A stretch of 60,770 nucleotides of DNA from Kamptonema formosum PCC 6407 (GTDB lineage Bacteria > Cyanobacteriota > Cyanobacteriia > Cyanobacteriales > Microcoleaceae). The position numbers and the translations under genes are program-made. The stretch's first letter is position 1; each line of letters starts with the position of its first letter. The DNA is taken from assembly GCF_000332155.1 (NCBI RefSeq), contig NZ_KB235904.1:506208-566977 (forward strand), read 5' to 3'. The notes under the pieces are model-generated. The model did no database searches. It saw nothing but the letters and a program-made list of their open reading frames with translations, and was not told the origin of the DNA. This document shows, piece by piece, positions 28,156 to 37,009 of the stretch.

Positions 28156-29073
28156 TTACAGCCGATATTGTTGCCAGAGTAAACTCGCGGCTCGATGCAG
28201 TAGGGAATGCCGATAAACTAAGCCATTCATATCATCACAATAGCCGCCACCGATCGCGCAAGCAACTGGGTATCTACCAGCCAAACAAGTAGATAAAACC
28301 TGCATATCTCGCCTAAATAAACCAGTATCAGTTAATGCTAACTTCCCCAGTTTATCGCCCTTGTGCGGATCGACACCTGCATCGTACAAAACTAGATCGG
28401 GATTGACATCTGACAGCAAATCTGGTAAATATTTAGCTAATGTCTGAAGATATTCGTCATCTTCCATACCTACAGGTAAAGATACATCTAAATCGCTTTG
28501 TTGTTTAGTTCCCGGAAAGTTGACTTCGCAGTGCATTGAAAAAGTAAATACGCTCGAATCGTCTTGGAAGATTACAGCAGTTCCGTCTCCCTGATGCACG
28601 TCTAAATCGACAATTAATACTTTCTGTACTAAACCCATTTTTTGCAGAAGACGAGATGCGATCGCTAAATCGTTAAAGATACAAAAACCAGAACCATAAC
28701 TAGGAAAAGCATGGTGAGTTCCTCCAGCAGTATTGCAAGCTATACCGTGAGAAATCGCTAATTGAGCTGTGAGAATAGTACCCCCTACAGCGATGCAAGT
28801 ACGGTTTGCCAAAGCGGGACTCCAAGGTAAACCGATTCGCCGTTGTGCTTTAGCGTCCAATGTTCCATTATAATAAGCTTGAACATAATCAGGCTCGTGG
28901 ACTAACTCAATCCACTCTCGCTTTGGAAGTGTTGGTAGGTGAAACTGCGATCGCACAGCTACTCCATCGGCCAACAGCATCTCGGAAAGCAACTGAAACT
29001 TTGCCATCGGGAAGCGGTGTCCCGGCGGTAGTGGGGCAACGTAATCATTGTGATAAACAATGGGTAATTCCAT
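28156..29073 (-). CDS. Histone-deacetylase superfamily protein (AcuC/HDAC-like)
   Basis: Zinc-dependent amidohydrolase of the bacterial HDAC-like class; the substrate could be an acetylated lysine, polyamine or other acyl-amine. The active-site signatures are AGGTHHAFPSYGSGFCIFND (tandem His and FND), LIVDLDVHQGDGTA (Asp and His metal ligands) and YDAGVDPHKGD (third metal ligand), with the C-terminal GGGY. Length ~305 is normal. I choose ATG 29073 (MELPIVYHND) over a GTG at 29097 because it matches the usual short N-terminus. It is divergent from the following gene. Confidence 0.92.
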   Translation of the reverse strand: MELPIVYHNDYVAPLPPGHRFPMAKFQLLSEMLLADGVAVRSQFHLPTLPKREWIELVHEPDYVQAYYNGTLDAKAQRRIGLPWSPALANRTCIAVGGTILTAQLAISHGIACNTAGGTHHAFPSYGSGFCIFNDLAIASRLLQKMGLVQKVLIVDLDVHQGDGTAVIFQDDSSVFTFSMHCEVNFPGTKQQSDLDVSLPVGMEDDEYLQTLAKYLPDLLSDVNPDLVLYDAGVDPHKGDKLGKLALTDTGLFRRDMQVLSTCLAGRYPVACAIGGGYCDDMNGLVYRHSLLHRAASLLWQQYRL

Positions 29074-29151
29074 GTAAAATATTTTAGAGGCATTCACTTC
29101 TAATCTTCAAGCTCAAAGCTAAAATCTAAAATCTGACATCATTTAAAATGT

Positions 29152-29661
29152 ATGGAACTTTTAACAGTCTGGCAGCACGGCAGTCATAACCCAGAAAATA
29201 CTAATAACTTAGATATTATTCGCCACTGGTGGGCAAATCTCAATGGTAAAGAAGTTAACTGGGTGGAACGGCTAATACCTCAAATCGGGGGGATGAGTGA
29301 AGTTAACTGGCAATCTCAAAGATTCGATCAAATATTTGTGATTGTGAATCCCGAAATTCGGGGCGGCGATACGCTCTATTGGTATAAACCAGATTCTCCT
29401 TTAGAACACAGCCAGATAGCTCAAAAACTTGAATTAGATAATCTCAAACAGCATTTATACATTTATCCTCAGTCTGAGTCGGAACTGGCGATTCGCGTAG
29501 AACTCCATCAATTTGAATATCAGACTATTGAACTACAAAATGTTGAAATTACCTTTAAAGAAAAAGAAGTTATGACCCTGCGAGATGTAAAACAGCAACT
29601 TGAAGTGAAAGTTACTTTAACTCCAATTAATCTTAATTTACTTAAAGAGTGGCTATTATAG
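29152..29661 (+). CDS. Hypothetical protein
   Basis: Not recognised. The 169 residues are soluble with mixed alpha/beta composition: an N-terminal Trp-rich stretch (TVWQHGSHNPENTNNL, HWWANLNGKEVNWVERLIPQ) and a strand-rich C-terminal half (YQTIELQNVEITFKEKEV). No signal peptide or membrane segment is visible. Codon use matches its neighbours. A strong hairpin repeat follows ten bases after the stop. Probably a conserved cyanobacterial protein of unknown role. Confidence 0.6.
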   Translation: MELLTVWQHGSHNPENTNNLDIIRHWWANLNGKEVNWVERLIPQIGGMSEVNWQSQRFDQIFVIVNPEIRGGDTLYWYKPDSPLEHSQIAQKLELDNLKQHLYIYPQSESELAIRVELHQFEYQTIELQNVEITFKEKEVMTLRDVKQQLEVKVTLTPINLNLLKEWLL

Positions 29662-29671
29662 GATAGAATTT

Positions 29672-29721
29672 GTAACGCCACCCTCTGGGTGATAAAGATA
29701 CCCCCCAGAGGTCGGCGTTAC
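29672..29721. terminator. Long hairpin between two plus-strand genes
   Basis: GTAACGCCACCCTCTGGG pairs with CCCAGAGGTCGGCGTTAC (about 16 of 18) around a ~14-base loop. It is probably a dispersed repeat acting as terminator for the gene ending at 29661. No long T-run follows. Confidence 0.55.
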
Positions 29722-29780
29722 GTAAATTAGCAAAATTAAAGATTAAAATTATAGTAGTTAATTAAAATTCAGAGAAAGCT

Positions 29781-30680
29781 GTGACGACACAACAATTAAC
29801 ACCGATCGGTACCTTTGAAAAACTGTTTTGGACTTGGAAAGACCATAAAATTCAGTATACAGTTCGGGGAACCGGGCGGCCGTTGGTACTGATTCACGGT
29901 TTTGGTGCTTCTATTGGACACTGGCGGAAAAATATCCCTGCGATCGCAGATGGTGGCTATCGAGTATTCGCCCTAGATTTACTGGGATTCGGCGGATCGG
30001 ATAAGCCCAACCTCGATTACAGTCTAGAATTGTGGCAAGAAATGGTTAAAGATTTCTGGGCCGAACATATTCAAGAACCGACTGTATTTGTGGGTAATTC
30101 CATCGGCGCTTTACTGAGTTTGATGGTAGTCGCCAATCATCCAGAAATTGCTGCTGGTGGGGTTTTGATTAACTGTGCGGGGGGACTCAATCACCGCCCC
30201 CACGAACTGAATTTACCGCTACGGACTGTGATGGGGATTTTTACCAATATAGTGCGATCGCCTGCCTTTGGGCCATTCCTTTTTAACCGCATCCGTCAGA
30301 AAAACCGCATCCGCAGCACCTTAAGTCAAGTTTACAGCAACCCCGAAGCGATCACCGACGAACTCATAGAAATACTCTATACACCCTCCTGCGATCGCGG
30401 AGCTCAGCAAGTTTTCGCCTCCATTCTCAGTGCTCCTCCCGGCCCTCAACCATCAGAATTGTTGCCGAAAGTCAAGCATCCTTTATTGGTAATCTGGGGA
30501 GCAGATGACCCTTGGACACCAGTTACAGGGGCAAAGGTTTATCAGGAGTTGGCGGAGCTCGGTAAACCCGTCCAGTTTATTTCTATCCCCAAAACGGGCC
30601 ATTGTCCCCACGACGAGCGACCCACTGAGGTTAATTCTTTGATTTTGCAATGGTTAGACCAATTGCCCTCAGCCCTTTAA
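29781..30680 (+). CDS. Alpha/beta-fold hydrolase
   Basis: Single-domain hydrolase of ~299 residues. The oxyanion block is VLIHGFGASIGHWRKN, the nucleophile elbow is FVGNSIGAL with Ser107, the acid is in WGADDPWTP and the catalytic His in KTGHCPHDERP. The WFGxSIGA-like elbow and N-terminal FWTWKDHKIQYTVRGTG match a conserved cyanobacterial and plastid group that includes pheophytinase-like enzymes. The specific substrate is unknown. Start GTG 29781, with AGAGAAAGCT upstream. Confidence 0.85.
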   Translation: MTTQQLTPIGTFEKLFWTWKDHKIQYTVRGTGRPLVLIHGFGASIGHWRKNIPAIADGGYRVFALDLLGFGGSDKPNLDYSLELWQEMVKDFWAEHIQEPTVFVGNSIGALLSLMVVANHPEIAAGGVLINCAGGLNHRPHELNLPLRTVMGIFTNIVRSPAFGPFLFNRIRQKNRIRSTLSQVYSNPEAITDELIEILYTPSCDRGAQQVFASILSAPPGPQPSELLPKVKHPLLVIWGADDPWTPVTGAKVYQELAELGKPVQFISIPKTGHCPHDERPTEVNSLILQWLDQLPSAL

Positions 30681-30734
30681 CCCCTTGCGCTGTCTGGCTT
30701 TAAGGGATTTTAGGAAAAAACTTTCAAAAAGGGC

Positions 30735-30765
30735 TTGACAAAACTAGGATACCTTCGGTTATAGT
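30735..30765 (+). promoter_or_regulatory. Promoter with consensus -35 box
   Basis: TTGACA (30735-30740) is followed after 18-19 bases by TTATAG/TATAGT (30759-30765). The expected start of transcription is near 30770. No open reading frame follows, but a hairpin and T-run do. Confidence 0.6.
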
Positions 30766-30769
30766 TAGT

Positions 30770-30833
30770 CTCGTGTGAGGAGCGAACCAGTAAGAGCACC
30801 GAGACGAAACACGGCCAGTCGTCGGTGCTCTTT
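30770..30833 (+). ncRNA. Candidate small RNA (~64 nt) with intrinsic terminator
   Basis: The predicted transcript starts near CTCGTGTGAGGAGCGAACC, then enters a hairpin with 9-bp arms GAGCACCGA (30794-30802) and TCGGTGCTC (30822-30830) followed by TTT. The loop contains GACGAAACACGG. Promoter, length and terminator are all in register, which is strong evidence for a stand-alone RNA. The GAAACA loop faintly recalls Yfr2/Cyano-1 RNAs, but I cannot confirm that; on the minus strand the sequence CTCCTCACAC recalls the Yfr1 core motif. No known RNA class is assigned. Confidence 0.55.
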
Positions 30834-30860
30834 CTGTTGGAAGGTCAAAAATTTGACGAC

Positions 30861-31077
30861 CTGCGTAAGTCCTAATGGCTAATGGCTAATTGCTAATGGC
30901 TAATGGCTAATTGCTAATTGCTAATTGCTAATTGAAGACAGGCTAATTACCCATCCTCCCCATCCTCCCTCGCTCCCCTATTTTCCCTATCTTCCCCATC
31001 CTCCCCCATCTTCCCCCTCTCTTACCCTAGCCCCTAGCCCCTAGCCCCTAGCCCCTTCTTCTTCCCCTAGCCCCTAG
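30861..31077. repeat. Mixed heptamer and C-rich arrays
   Basis: TGCGTAAGTCCT (30862-30873), one end of the 3024-type element, is followed by GGCTAAT/TGCTAAT heptamers (about 30874-30932), then CCCCATCCT-type and CCCCTAG-type units that run up to the stop codon of the HAD gene at 31078. Confidence 0.75.
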
Positions 31078-31950
31078 TTATAAAAGCACAAATTCTTCGA
31101 TCGCGGCCGCTACACCATCTTCTTCTACAGTCGGTGCTACCCATTGCGCGATCGCCTTGACTTCATCCGGGGCATTGCCCATCGCTACACCAATGCCTGC
31201 ATAGGAAAGCATTTCCAAATCATTAAAATTATCGCCGATCGCCATCACATTCGCCGATTGCAACCCCAAAATTTCTTCAGCTAGGTAGCGAAGTGCAGCC
31301 CCCTTACTAACTAAGGGATTGGCAGCTTCAAAAAAAGTAGCCACTGATGTTGTTAAATAAAGTTCGGCTGGGGTGTAAATCTGGCGTAAATTGCTGAGAA
31401 GATTCGCGATCGCCTCTGGATCGTCGCATAAAGCTAAAATTTTAGTGGGTTCGGTATCCAGCACAGATCGCAGATCGCCGACAGCGATAGGTTGAATTTC
31501 CGAACGCTGGGCGTAGATTTGAGTAGCAGTCGTGATTTCCCGGACGTAAAGTTGGTCATTAATGTAGAAATGGACAGAAAGAAGCGATCGCAATGCAGGT
31601 TGTTCAAAATAATCAAGGAGTGCGATCGTCTTTTCTTTTGTGACTGGCAAATGGGACAGAATTTTTCCCGTAATCGGGTCTTGAATCCACGCGCCTTGAT
31701 AGCAAATTAATGGTAAGCTGGAGCCGACAGTTTGATGAAAGCGGAGAGCAGAGCGGTACATCCTTCCAGTAGCCACTACAACTTTGATTCCCTGAGCTTG
31801 AGCAGCAAAAATTGCCTGTGTAACCCGTTCGCGGATCTCGTTAGACTCACCTGCGATCGTACCATCAATATCCACCGCCAAAAGTTGAATGTCAGCAGCG
31901 CTTACAGGAGTCGATTTCGTCGCTGGGTTAGGGAATGCTAAATTCTGCAT
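31078..31950 (-). CDS. Cof-type HAD-IIB family phosphatase
   Basis: Magnesium-dependent phosphatase of the Cof/YbjI group acting on small phosphorylated metabolites. Motif I is LLAVDIDGTIAGE (Asp nucleophile and acid/base), motif II is VVATGR, the motif III Lys is in LVSKGAALRYLAE and motif IV is VMAIGDNFNDLEML. A type IIB cap lies between motifs II and III. The 290-residue length is slightly above average because of ~18 extra N-terminal residues. Start ATG 31950. Exact substrate is not predictable. Confidence 0.92.
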   Translation of the reverse strand: MQNLAFPNPATKSTPVSAADIQLLAVDIDGTIAGESNEIRERVTQAIFAAQAQGIKVVVATGRMYRSALRFHQTVGSSLPLICYQGAWIQDPITGKILSHLPVTKEKTIALLDYFEQPALRSLLSVHFYINDQLYVREITTATQIYAQRSEIQPIAVGDLRSVLDTEPTKILALCDDPEAIANLLSNLRQIYTPAELYLTTSVATFFEAANPLVSKGAALRYLAEEILGLQSANVMAIGDNFNDLEMLSYAGIGVAMGNAPDEVKAIAQWVAPTVEEDGVAAAIEEFVLL

Positions 31951-32109
31951 GATTGTTTTTTGGTATTTCAGTCGCTAATAGAGATTTTAAAGAAGCGACT
32001 GCCCAACCATAGATAAATTTTACAAAAAAAACGCGATTGCCCTCAAATATGTCTTCCGGCTTAGGGCACCCGTTAAAAATTTATCAAAAAAATCTAAGGC
32101 TTATACCTT

Positions 32110-32290
32110 AAGTAGGTTGAGTTAGCCACAAAACCCAACCTACCATAACTTAATCACAACTTACGCCTTAAAATCAGAAACTTTACCAACCGCCTATATT
32201 TTCTTATATAAAAAATGACTTCAACCAATATCCTCTCCCCCCTCATTTTAAGCAGGGCTGTTTCATTTTTTCTCTCCTAAAAGGAGAGGG
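32110..32290. other. Non-coding gap with two hairpins
   Basis: In 31951-32313 there is no gene. GTAGGTTG (32112-32119) pairs with CAACCTAC (32136-32143). Near 32265-32290, CTCTCCT and AGGAGAG pair and lie 25 bases beyond the stop of the carotenoid-protein gene, a possible terminator for it. Confidence 0.4.
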
Positions 32291-32313
32291 GAGACTCGGC
32301 ATAATTCCTGAGA

Positions 32314-32793
32314 TTAGATACCAGCACTCGGAGCAGAGTCAGTACCCATCGGTAGCACAATACCGCGCAGAAAATCAATTTGCTGCTGAAAATCCATAGA
32401 CTGGATTTGTCCTAATAAAACTTTGCCTTCTTGGGGAAGTTCATAGTCAGAAGGTACAGGAATAATAGTTCCCTCATCCATACCTTGAGCTAGGAAATAC
32501 CAAAAAGCCAACTTAGTTTCAGGACTCATAGAACCATACATACGGCTCAACTGAGAATTGCCTTTTGAGGCAATATCGCGCATCACTTGTAGCTGTTCTT
32601 CGTGAGGCAATTCCTTAACTTGCTCGAACAAACCCTGAGCAATTTCAGAACCGGAAGCACCCGGAGCTGCTGGCGTTATAGACTTGCCAAGTTCAGTATA
32701 AACAAACCATAGCAAACCTAACTGATCGTCTATGCTCAAGCCATTAAGAGCTTCTTTTCCTCGATCGTAAGCGCTAACAGTAGTAAAAGTCAT
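32314..32793 (-). CDS. Helical carotenoid protein (stand-alone orange carotenoid protein N-domain)
   Basis: A homolog of the carotenoid-binding N-terminal domain of the orange carotenoid protein, expected to bind a ketocarotenoid and quench singlet oxygen or phycobilisome excitation. Conserved blocks are LSIDDQLGLLWFVYTELGKSITPAAPGA-type sequence, helices matching LFEQVKELPHEEQLQVMRDI, SPETKLAFWYFLAQGMDEG and VPSDYELPQEGK. Length (159 residues) equals the isolated N-domain; there is no NTF2-like C-domain and none is encoded nearby. Start ATG 32793 is decided by a TTGGAGG ribosome-binding site five bases upstream, rather than the TTG at 32805. It probably acts with a separate C-domain homolog elsewhere (family knowledge). 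Confidence 0.9.
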   Translation of the reverse strand: MTFTTVSAYDRGKEALNGLSIDDQLGLLWFVYTELGKSITPAAPGASGSEIAQGLFEQVKELPHEEQLQVMRDIASKGNSQLSRMYGSMSPETKLAFWYFLAQGMDEGTIIPVPSDYELPQEGKVLLGQIQSMDFQQQIDFLRGIVLPMGTDSAPSAGI

Positions 32794-32959
32794 TTCAGCC
32801 TCCAAAAAATTATAACTTATTCAGTTTTCTCTTTTACTTAAGAAAACTGTTTTTGTTCCTTTACGAAAGTTAACGAATAAATCATGAAGGTTGAATCCTA
32901 CTTAAGGAAGATATGATCCCCCTTGGTAATCGGGGAGCAACAAGTAAAAATTCTCAAAA

Positions 32960-33118
32960 AATTTATAACTAAAGATAGAAGTAATTAGGTGATAGCTTCA
33001 TAATTAACTCCCGGTCTTATTGCTTTATGTCTTGGCTGACTTGTAAAATAGTTCGCAAATCATACAACAATTCTAGCGCATTCAACCGGAAGTAATTATT
33101 TGAGGACAGTTCTCTCAA
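32960..33118 (-). pseudogene. Third, decayed copy of the nuclease gene 3' segment
   Basis: The sequence repeats the start of the duplicated unit (NYFRLNALELLYDLRTILQV...), then meets a stop and breaks off after a stretch resembling DRELIMKLSP. It lies directly downstream of the second copy and marks the outer end of the tandem duplication. Confidence 0.7.
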
Positions 33119-33514
33119 TTAAGATTCCCTTGAACTCTGGCCAAAACGAGCTAATAATTCCTCACGATTAAGCTGCATAATCAGTTGCGTGATTTCCAAT
33201 GGTTCTAGTTGAATCAACGGCTCGATTATTTGGACTAATTCTTCATCTACAGCGCCAAATTTGACTTGTAGCATACTCTCAACCATCAGGCGTTGGTTTC
33301 GTTCGACACCTTGTTCGATACCTTGCTGGATACCTTGCTGGATACCTTGCTGAGTCGCATCTTCTAGCCGTTGTAAATAAAGTGGTGACAGTTCCATAAT
33401 TAACTCCCGATCTTCTCGATCTATGTCTTGGCGGACTTCTAAAATAGTTCGCAAGTTATACAACAATTCTAGCGCATTCAACCGGAAGTAATTATTTGAG
33501 GACAGTTTTATCAA
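33119..33514 (-). pseudogene. Second copy of the nuclease gene 3' segment (open frame, no nuclease core)
   Basis: A 131-residue frame starting from TTG 33514, immediately after the stop of the full-length gene. It repeats the C-terminal ~130 residues nearly word for word: RLNALELLYNLRTILEV, MELSPLYLQRLEDATQQGIQ, REELLARFGQSSRES. It has one QQGI unit fewer than the full copy and lacks the whole PD-(D/E)XK part, so it is a duplication product rather than an independent gene. It may still be translated by reinitiation. Confidence 0.7.
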
Positions 33515-34465
33515 TTAAGATTCCCTTGAACTCTGGCCAAAACGAGCTAATAATTCCTCACGATTAAGCTGCATAATCATTTGCGTTATTTCCAATGGTT
33601 CTAGTTGAATTAACGGCTCGATTATTTGGACTAATTCTTCATCTAAAGCGCCAAATTTGACTTGTAGCATAGTCTCAACCATCAGGCGTTGGTTTCGTTC
33701 GACACCTTGTTCGATACCTTGCTGGATACCTTGCTGGATACCTTGCTGGATACCTTGCTGGGTCGCATCTTCAAGCCGTTGTAAATAAAGTGGTGACAGT
33801 TCCATAATTAACTCCCGATCTTCTCGATCTATGTCTTGGCGGACTTCTAAAATGGTTCGCAAGTTATACAACAATTCTAGCGCATTCAACCGAAAAGAGT
33901 TATCTGAGGGCAGTTCTATCAATTCAGCAATGGCTTGTTTTTGCACATTTCCTTTCCCTAAAACTCTCAGCCACAGGGTTTCTGGAGTGCGAGGGAGTTG
34001 GTGAATAGCAATAATTGCTGCTTTCAGAGATGCACCCAGAAAATAAACTCCATTTACCCAATTTTCCGGTTCAGGAATCGCTCTAAATCCTGCTAACAGT
34101 GAGTCAGAAACCGTTGGTGACAGTATCCAGAGTAAGGGCAAATCTGATTCTGCAATTCGAGTATTTTCTCTAGCTGCTTGCCGTTCAAATTCGGCGTGTA
34201 AGTCAAATAATTTGCCCAGACAACTCCGAATTTCTCCAGGTTGAACTGGACTGCGGAATGGTTCAAATACAGCAGGTTTGGCTGCGATTTTACCCAGAAG
34301 ACCGAGAGCTGTTGCTTCCACTTCCGGTTGGGATTTAGGAGCAAATAAAATGTCAATCTGCCTAACTTCTCCCGCAATATCCCGGCTGGTTTCTATGTTA
34401 CCGAGAGGACTCAATAATTCCTTGAGATACTGTTTAGCAAATTGGTCATGGATGAATCGGGTCAT
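33515..34465 (-). CDS. Rpn/PD-(D/E)XK-type nuclease family protein
   Basis: A 316-residue member of the cyanobacterial DUF4351/Rpn-like group. The first ~60 residues hold the nuclease-like core (MTRFIHDQFAKQYLKELLSP, EVRQIDILFAPKSQPEVEA). A middle helical domain (~90-190) and a C-terminal region follow, with four QQGI-type units near residue 245 and the ending LNREELLARFGQSSRES. A second member of the broad group lies at 15775. Start ATG 34465. The 3' part is duplicated downstream. Biological role is unknown; family members are suspected of acting in recombination. Confidence 0.75.
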   Translation of the reverse strand: MTRFIHDQFAKQYLKELLSPLGNIETSRDIAGEVRQIDILFAPKSQPEVEATALGLLGKIAAKPAVFEPFRSPVQPGEIRSCLGKLFDLHAEFERQAARENTRIAESDLPLLWILSPTVSDSLLAGFRAIPEPENWVNGVYFLGASLKAAIIAIHQLPRTPETLWLRVLGKGNVQKQAIAELIELPSDNSFRLNALELLYNLRTILEVRQDIDREDRELIMELSPLYLQRLEDATQQGIQQGIQQGIQQGIEQGVERNQRLMVETMLQVKFGALDEELVQIIEPLIQLEPLEITQMIMQLNREELLARFGQSSRES

Positions 34466-34556
34466 TTTTAATTTGTTACTAACTCAAATAAATTTTATCA
34501 GATGCGGCGCGTAAATCCTGATAAAATAAACATCTGTTCTATAAAGGAAACCACCC

Positions 34557-36362
34557 ATGCGACTCTCTCAAATGCTCTTCGCTACTCTGCGGGAAGAACC
34601 CGCAGAAGCAGAAATCCCCAGTCACAAACTATTACTACGTGCAGGTTACATTCGTCGCATCGGTAGCGGTGTCTATGTTTATCTCCCCCTGCTGTGGCGA
34701 GTGCTCAAAAAAGTCTCACAGATAGTCCGCGAAGAAATGGACGCTACCGGCGCTCAAGAATGCCTTCTACCTCAACTACAACCTGCTGAATTGTGGCGAG
34801 AATCTGGACGCTGGGACACATATACCAAGGCAGAAGGTATCATGTTTGCTCTCACAGATAGACAAAATCGTGAATTAGGACTAGGGCCAACTCATGAAGA
34901 AGTAATTACCACAATTGCCAAAGATATGATTCGTTCCTATCGGCAATTACCCCTGCACCTTTACCAAATTCAAACCAAATTTAGAGATGAGATTCGCCCT
35001 CGTTTTGGGTTAATGCGCGGTCGCGAATTCATTATGAAAGATGGCTATTCTTTCCATAAAGATGAAGAAAGCCTGAAAAAAACTTATCAGGATATGGCAC
35101 AAGCTTATAGCAATATGCTACGCCGTTGTGGTTTGGAATTCAGAGGAGTAGATGCCGATTCTGGGGCGATTGGGGGTTCCGGTTCCCAGGAATTCATGGT
35201 ATTAGCAGAAGCTGGTGAAGATGAAGTGCTTTATACTGAAGATGGTCAGTATGCAGCTAATGTAGAAAAAGCTGTTTCTCTGCCTGCTGATGCTGAACCA
35301 TCACGTTTTACGAGTTATGAAAAATCCGAAACTCCGGGAACGGAAACGATAGAAAAACTTTGTAAATTTTTCAAGTCTTCCCCTACCCAAGTGGTAAAAA
35401 ATGTGCTTTACCAGGTAGCTTATGACAGCGGTATCATCGTCTTGGTACTGGTAATTATTCGAGGAGACCAGGACGTAAATGAGGTAAAATTGGTAAATGA
35501 ATTAACCAAATTAGCTGAGAAGTACCAAGCAAAAACCATTCTTTCTCTGACAGTTCCCGACGCAGAAGCACAACAGAAATGGGCAGCGAAACCTTTGCCT
35601 TTAGGTTATATTGCACCTGACATCGCAGATGATTACATTGCTAGCAGTAAACAGGTGCATCCTCAGTTCTTGCGGTTAGTAGATAAAACAGCAGTTGACT
35701 TAGAAAATTTTATCACTGGTTCTAACGAATCCGGCTACCACGTTGTCGGTGCAAATTGGGGTAAAGAATTTCAATTGCCAGAAAAAGTGGTGGATGTAAG
35801 GAAGGCTAAAAAAGGCGATCGCGCTCTCCACAACCCCGCACAAACCTTACAAACTGCCAGAGGAATTGAAGTAGGTCACATCTTCCAACTTGGCACTAAA
35901 TACTCACAAGCAATGGGCGCTACCTATACGAACGAACAAGGGGAAGAAATACCCTTAGTGATGGGTTGTTATGGTCTTGGTGTTTCTCGCTTAGCTCAAT
36001 CTGCCGTAGAGCAATCTTACGACAAAGATGGGATAATTTGGCCAGTGGCGATCGCACCTTACCAAGTTATCATTTCTATCCCCAACATTAGCGACGCTCA
36101 ACAGATAGAAGTTGCAGAAAAACTTTACACAGAACTCAATCAAGCTGGCGTTGAAACTCTGTTAGATGACCGCGATGAACGCGCAGGTGTTAAATTCAAA
36201 GATGCTGATTTAATTGGAATTCCCTACCGGATCGTTACGGGTCGTTCTCTCAAACAAGGTAAAGTTGAAGTTGTCGAAAGAGCCGCCCATAAATCTCATG
36301 AAATTGCCATTGATGATGTAAAATCCACTCTTATGCAGTGGATTAGTACAGCATTAAAATGA
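34557..36362 (+). CDS. proS: Prolyl-tRNA synthetase (bacterial type with editing domain)
   Basis: Charges tRNA-Pro. Class II synthetase: motif 1 region [18 protein letters not shown], motif 2 [22 protein letters not shown], motif 3 [18 protein letters not shown]. The bacterial editing (INS) insertion lies at about 230-400 with the KTVLY-like KNVLYQVAY segment. The anticodon-binding domain ends the protein ([20 protein letters not shown]). Length 601 is slightly longer than E. coli ProRS (572). Start ATG 34557 follows AAAGGAAACCACCC. Its stop overlaps the next start (ATGA), indicating coupled translation. Confidence 0.97.
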   Translation: MRLSQMLFATLREEPAEAEIPSHKLLLRAGYIRRIGSGVYVYLPLLWRVLKKVSQIVREEMDATGAQECLLPQLQPAELWRESGRWDTYTKAEGIMFALTDRQNRELGLGPTHEEVITTIAKDMIRSYRQLPLHLYQIQTKFRDEIRPRFGLMRGREFIMKDGYSFHKDEESLKKTYQDMAQAYSNMLRRCGLEFRGVDADSGAIGGSGSQEFMVLAEAGEDEVLYTEDGQYAANVEKAVSLPADAEPSRFTSYEKSETPGTETIEKLCKFFKSSPTQVVKNVLYQVAYDSGIIVLVLVIIRGDQDVNEVKLVNELTKLAEKYQAKTILSLTVPDAEAQQKWAAKPLPLGYIAPDIADDYIASSKQVHPQFLRLVDKTAVDLENFITGSNESGYHVVGANWGKEFQLPEKVVDVRKAKKGDRALHNPAQTLQTARGIEVGHIFQLGTKYSQAMGATYTNEQGEEIPLVMGCYGLGVSRLAQSAVEQSYDKDGIIWPVAIAPYQVIISIPNISDAQQIEVAEKLYTELNQAGVETLLDDRDERAGVKFKDADLIGIPYRIVTGRSLKQGKVEVVERAAHKSHEIAIDDVKSTLMQWISTALK

Positions 36363-37009
36363 GCTTTTTTAACAAATATGGTCGGCCCGCACTCTGGGCA
36401 TTCCTAATTTATATGCCTTTTGCTGATACCGTTACCTACGCGATCGCAGGCGGGAATGTCCTGTTTAATTTTGCCAAAGATATCCTTTATATCATCGCCC
36501 TGATTGGCATAATTGAACTCTGGCAAAAACAGCGACTTTTCCTGAGTGCAGCTAAACCTATGGCAGCACCTCTTGGTGTTTTGCTAGGGACTTGTGCAGT
36601 AACGCTAATTTTAGCTAATGGCAATCCGCAACTAGCCGCCCCAGCCTCAGAACATCCTATTTTAATGGGAATAATCGGCTTAAAAGCTCTGATTTGGTAC
36701 ATACCACTGATTCTGTGCGGCTATTACCTAATTCGCGACAAACAGGATTTATTTTTCCTAACTCGCCTGCACGTTATCCTCGCTCTCACTTGTTGCGGTC
36801 TTGGATTCATGCAATACTTATTATTAGCTACAGGTGTATGTCCTAGCACTCGTAGTTACATTGGAGACGAGTTATTTAAAGCAAGTCTAAATGCTAGATG
36901 TTTTGTCGGTGGTTCTCTCATTTTTAACCCCGAACTAGGTTTGATCCGCTTGCCAGGAACATTTTTTTCACCTTTACAATGGGGCGGGTTTTTGATGGCG
37001 AATAATTAA
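36359..37009 (+). pseudogene. Truncated O-antigen-ligase-like membrane protein
   Basis: The 216 residues contain several membrane helices (WAFLIYMPFADTVTYAIAGG, LYIIALIGIIELW, APLGVLLGTCAVTLIL, LIWYIPLILCGYYLI, LHVILALTCCGLGFMQYLLL) and the segment LFKASLNARCFVGGSLIFNP followed by RLPGTFFSPLQWGGFLMANN and a stop. As I recall, cyanobacterial relatives of ~450 residues continue with more helices after the RLPGTF-xx-P-QW motif, so about half the protein is missing. The break coincides with the broken C-terminus of the convergent GAF kinase gene, with which it overlaps by 86 bp. Probably non-functional. Confidence 0.7.
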
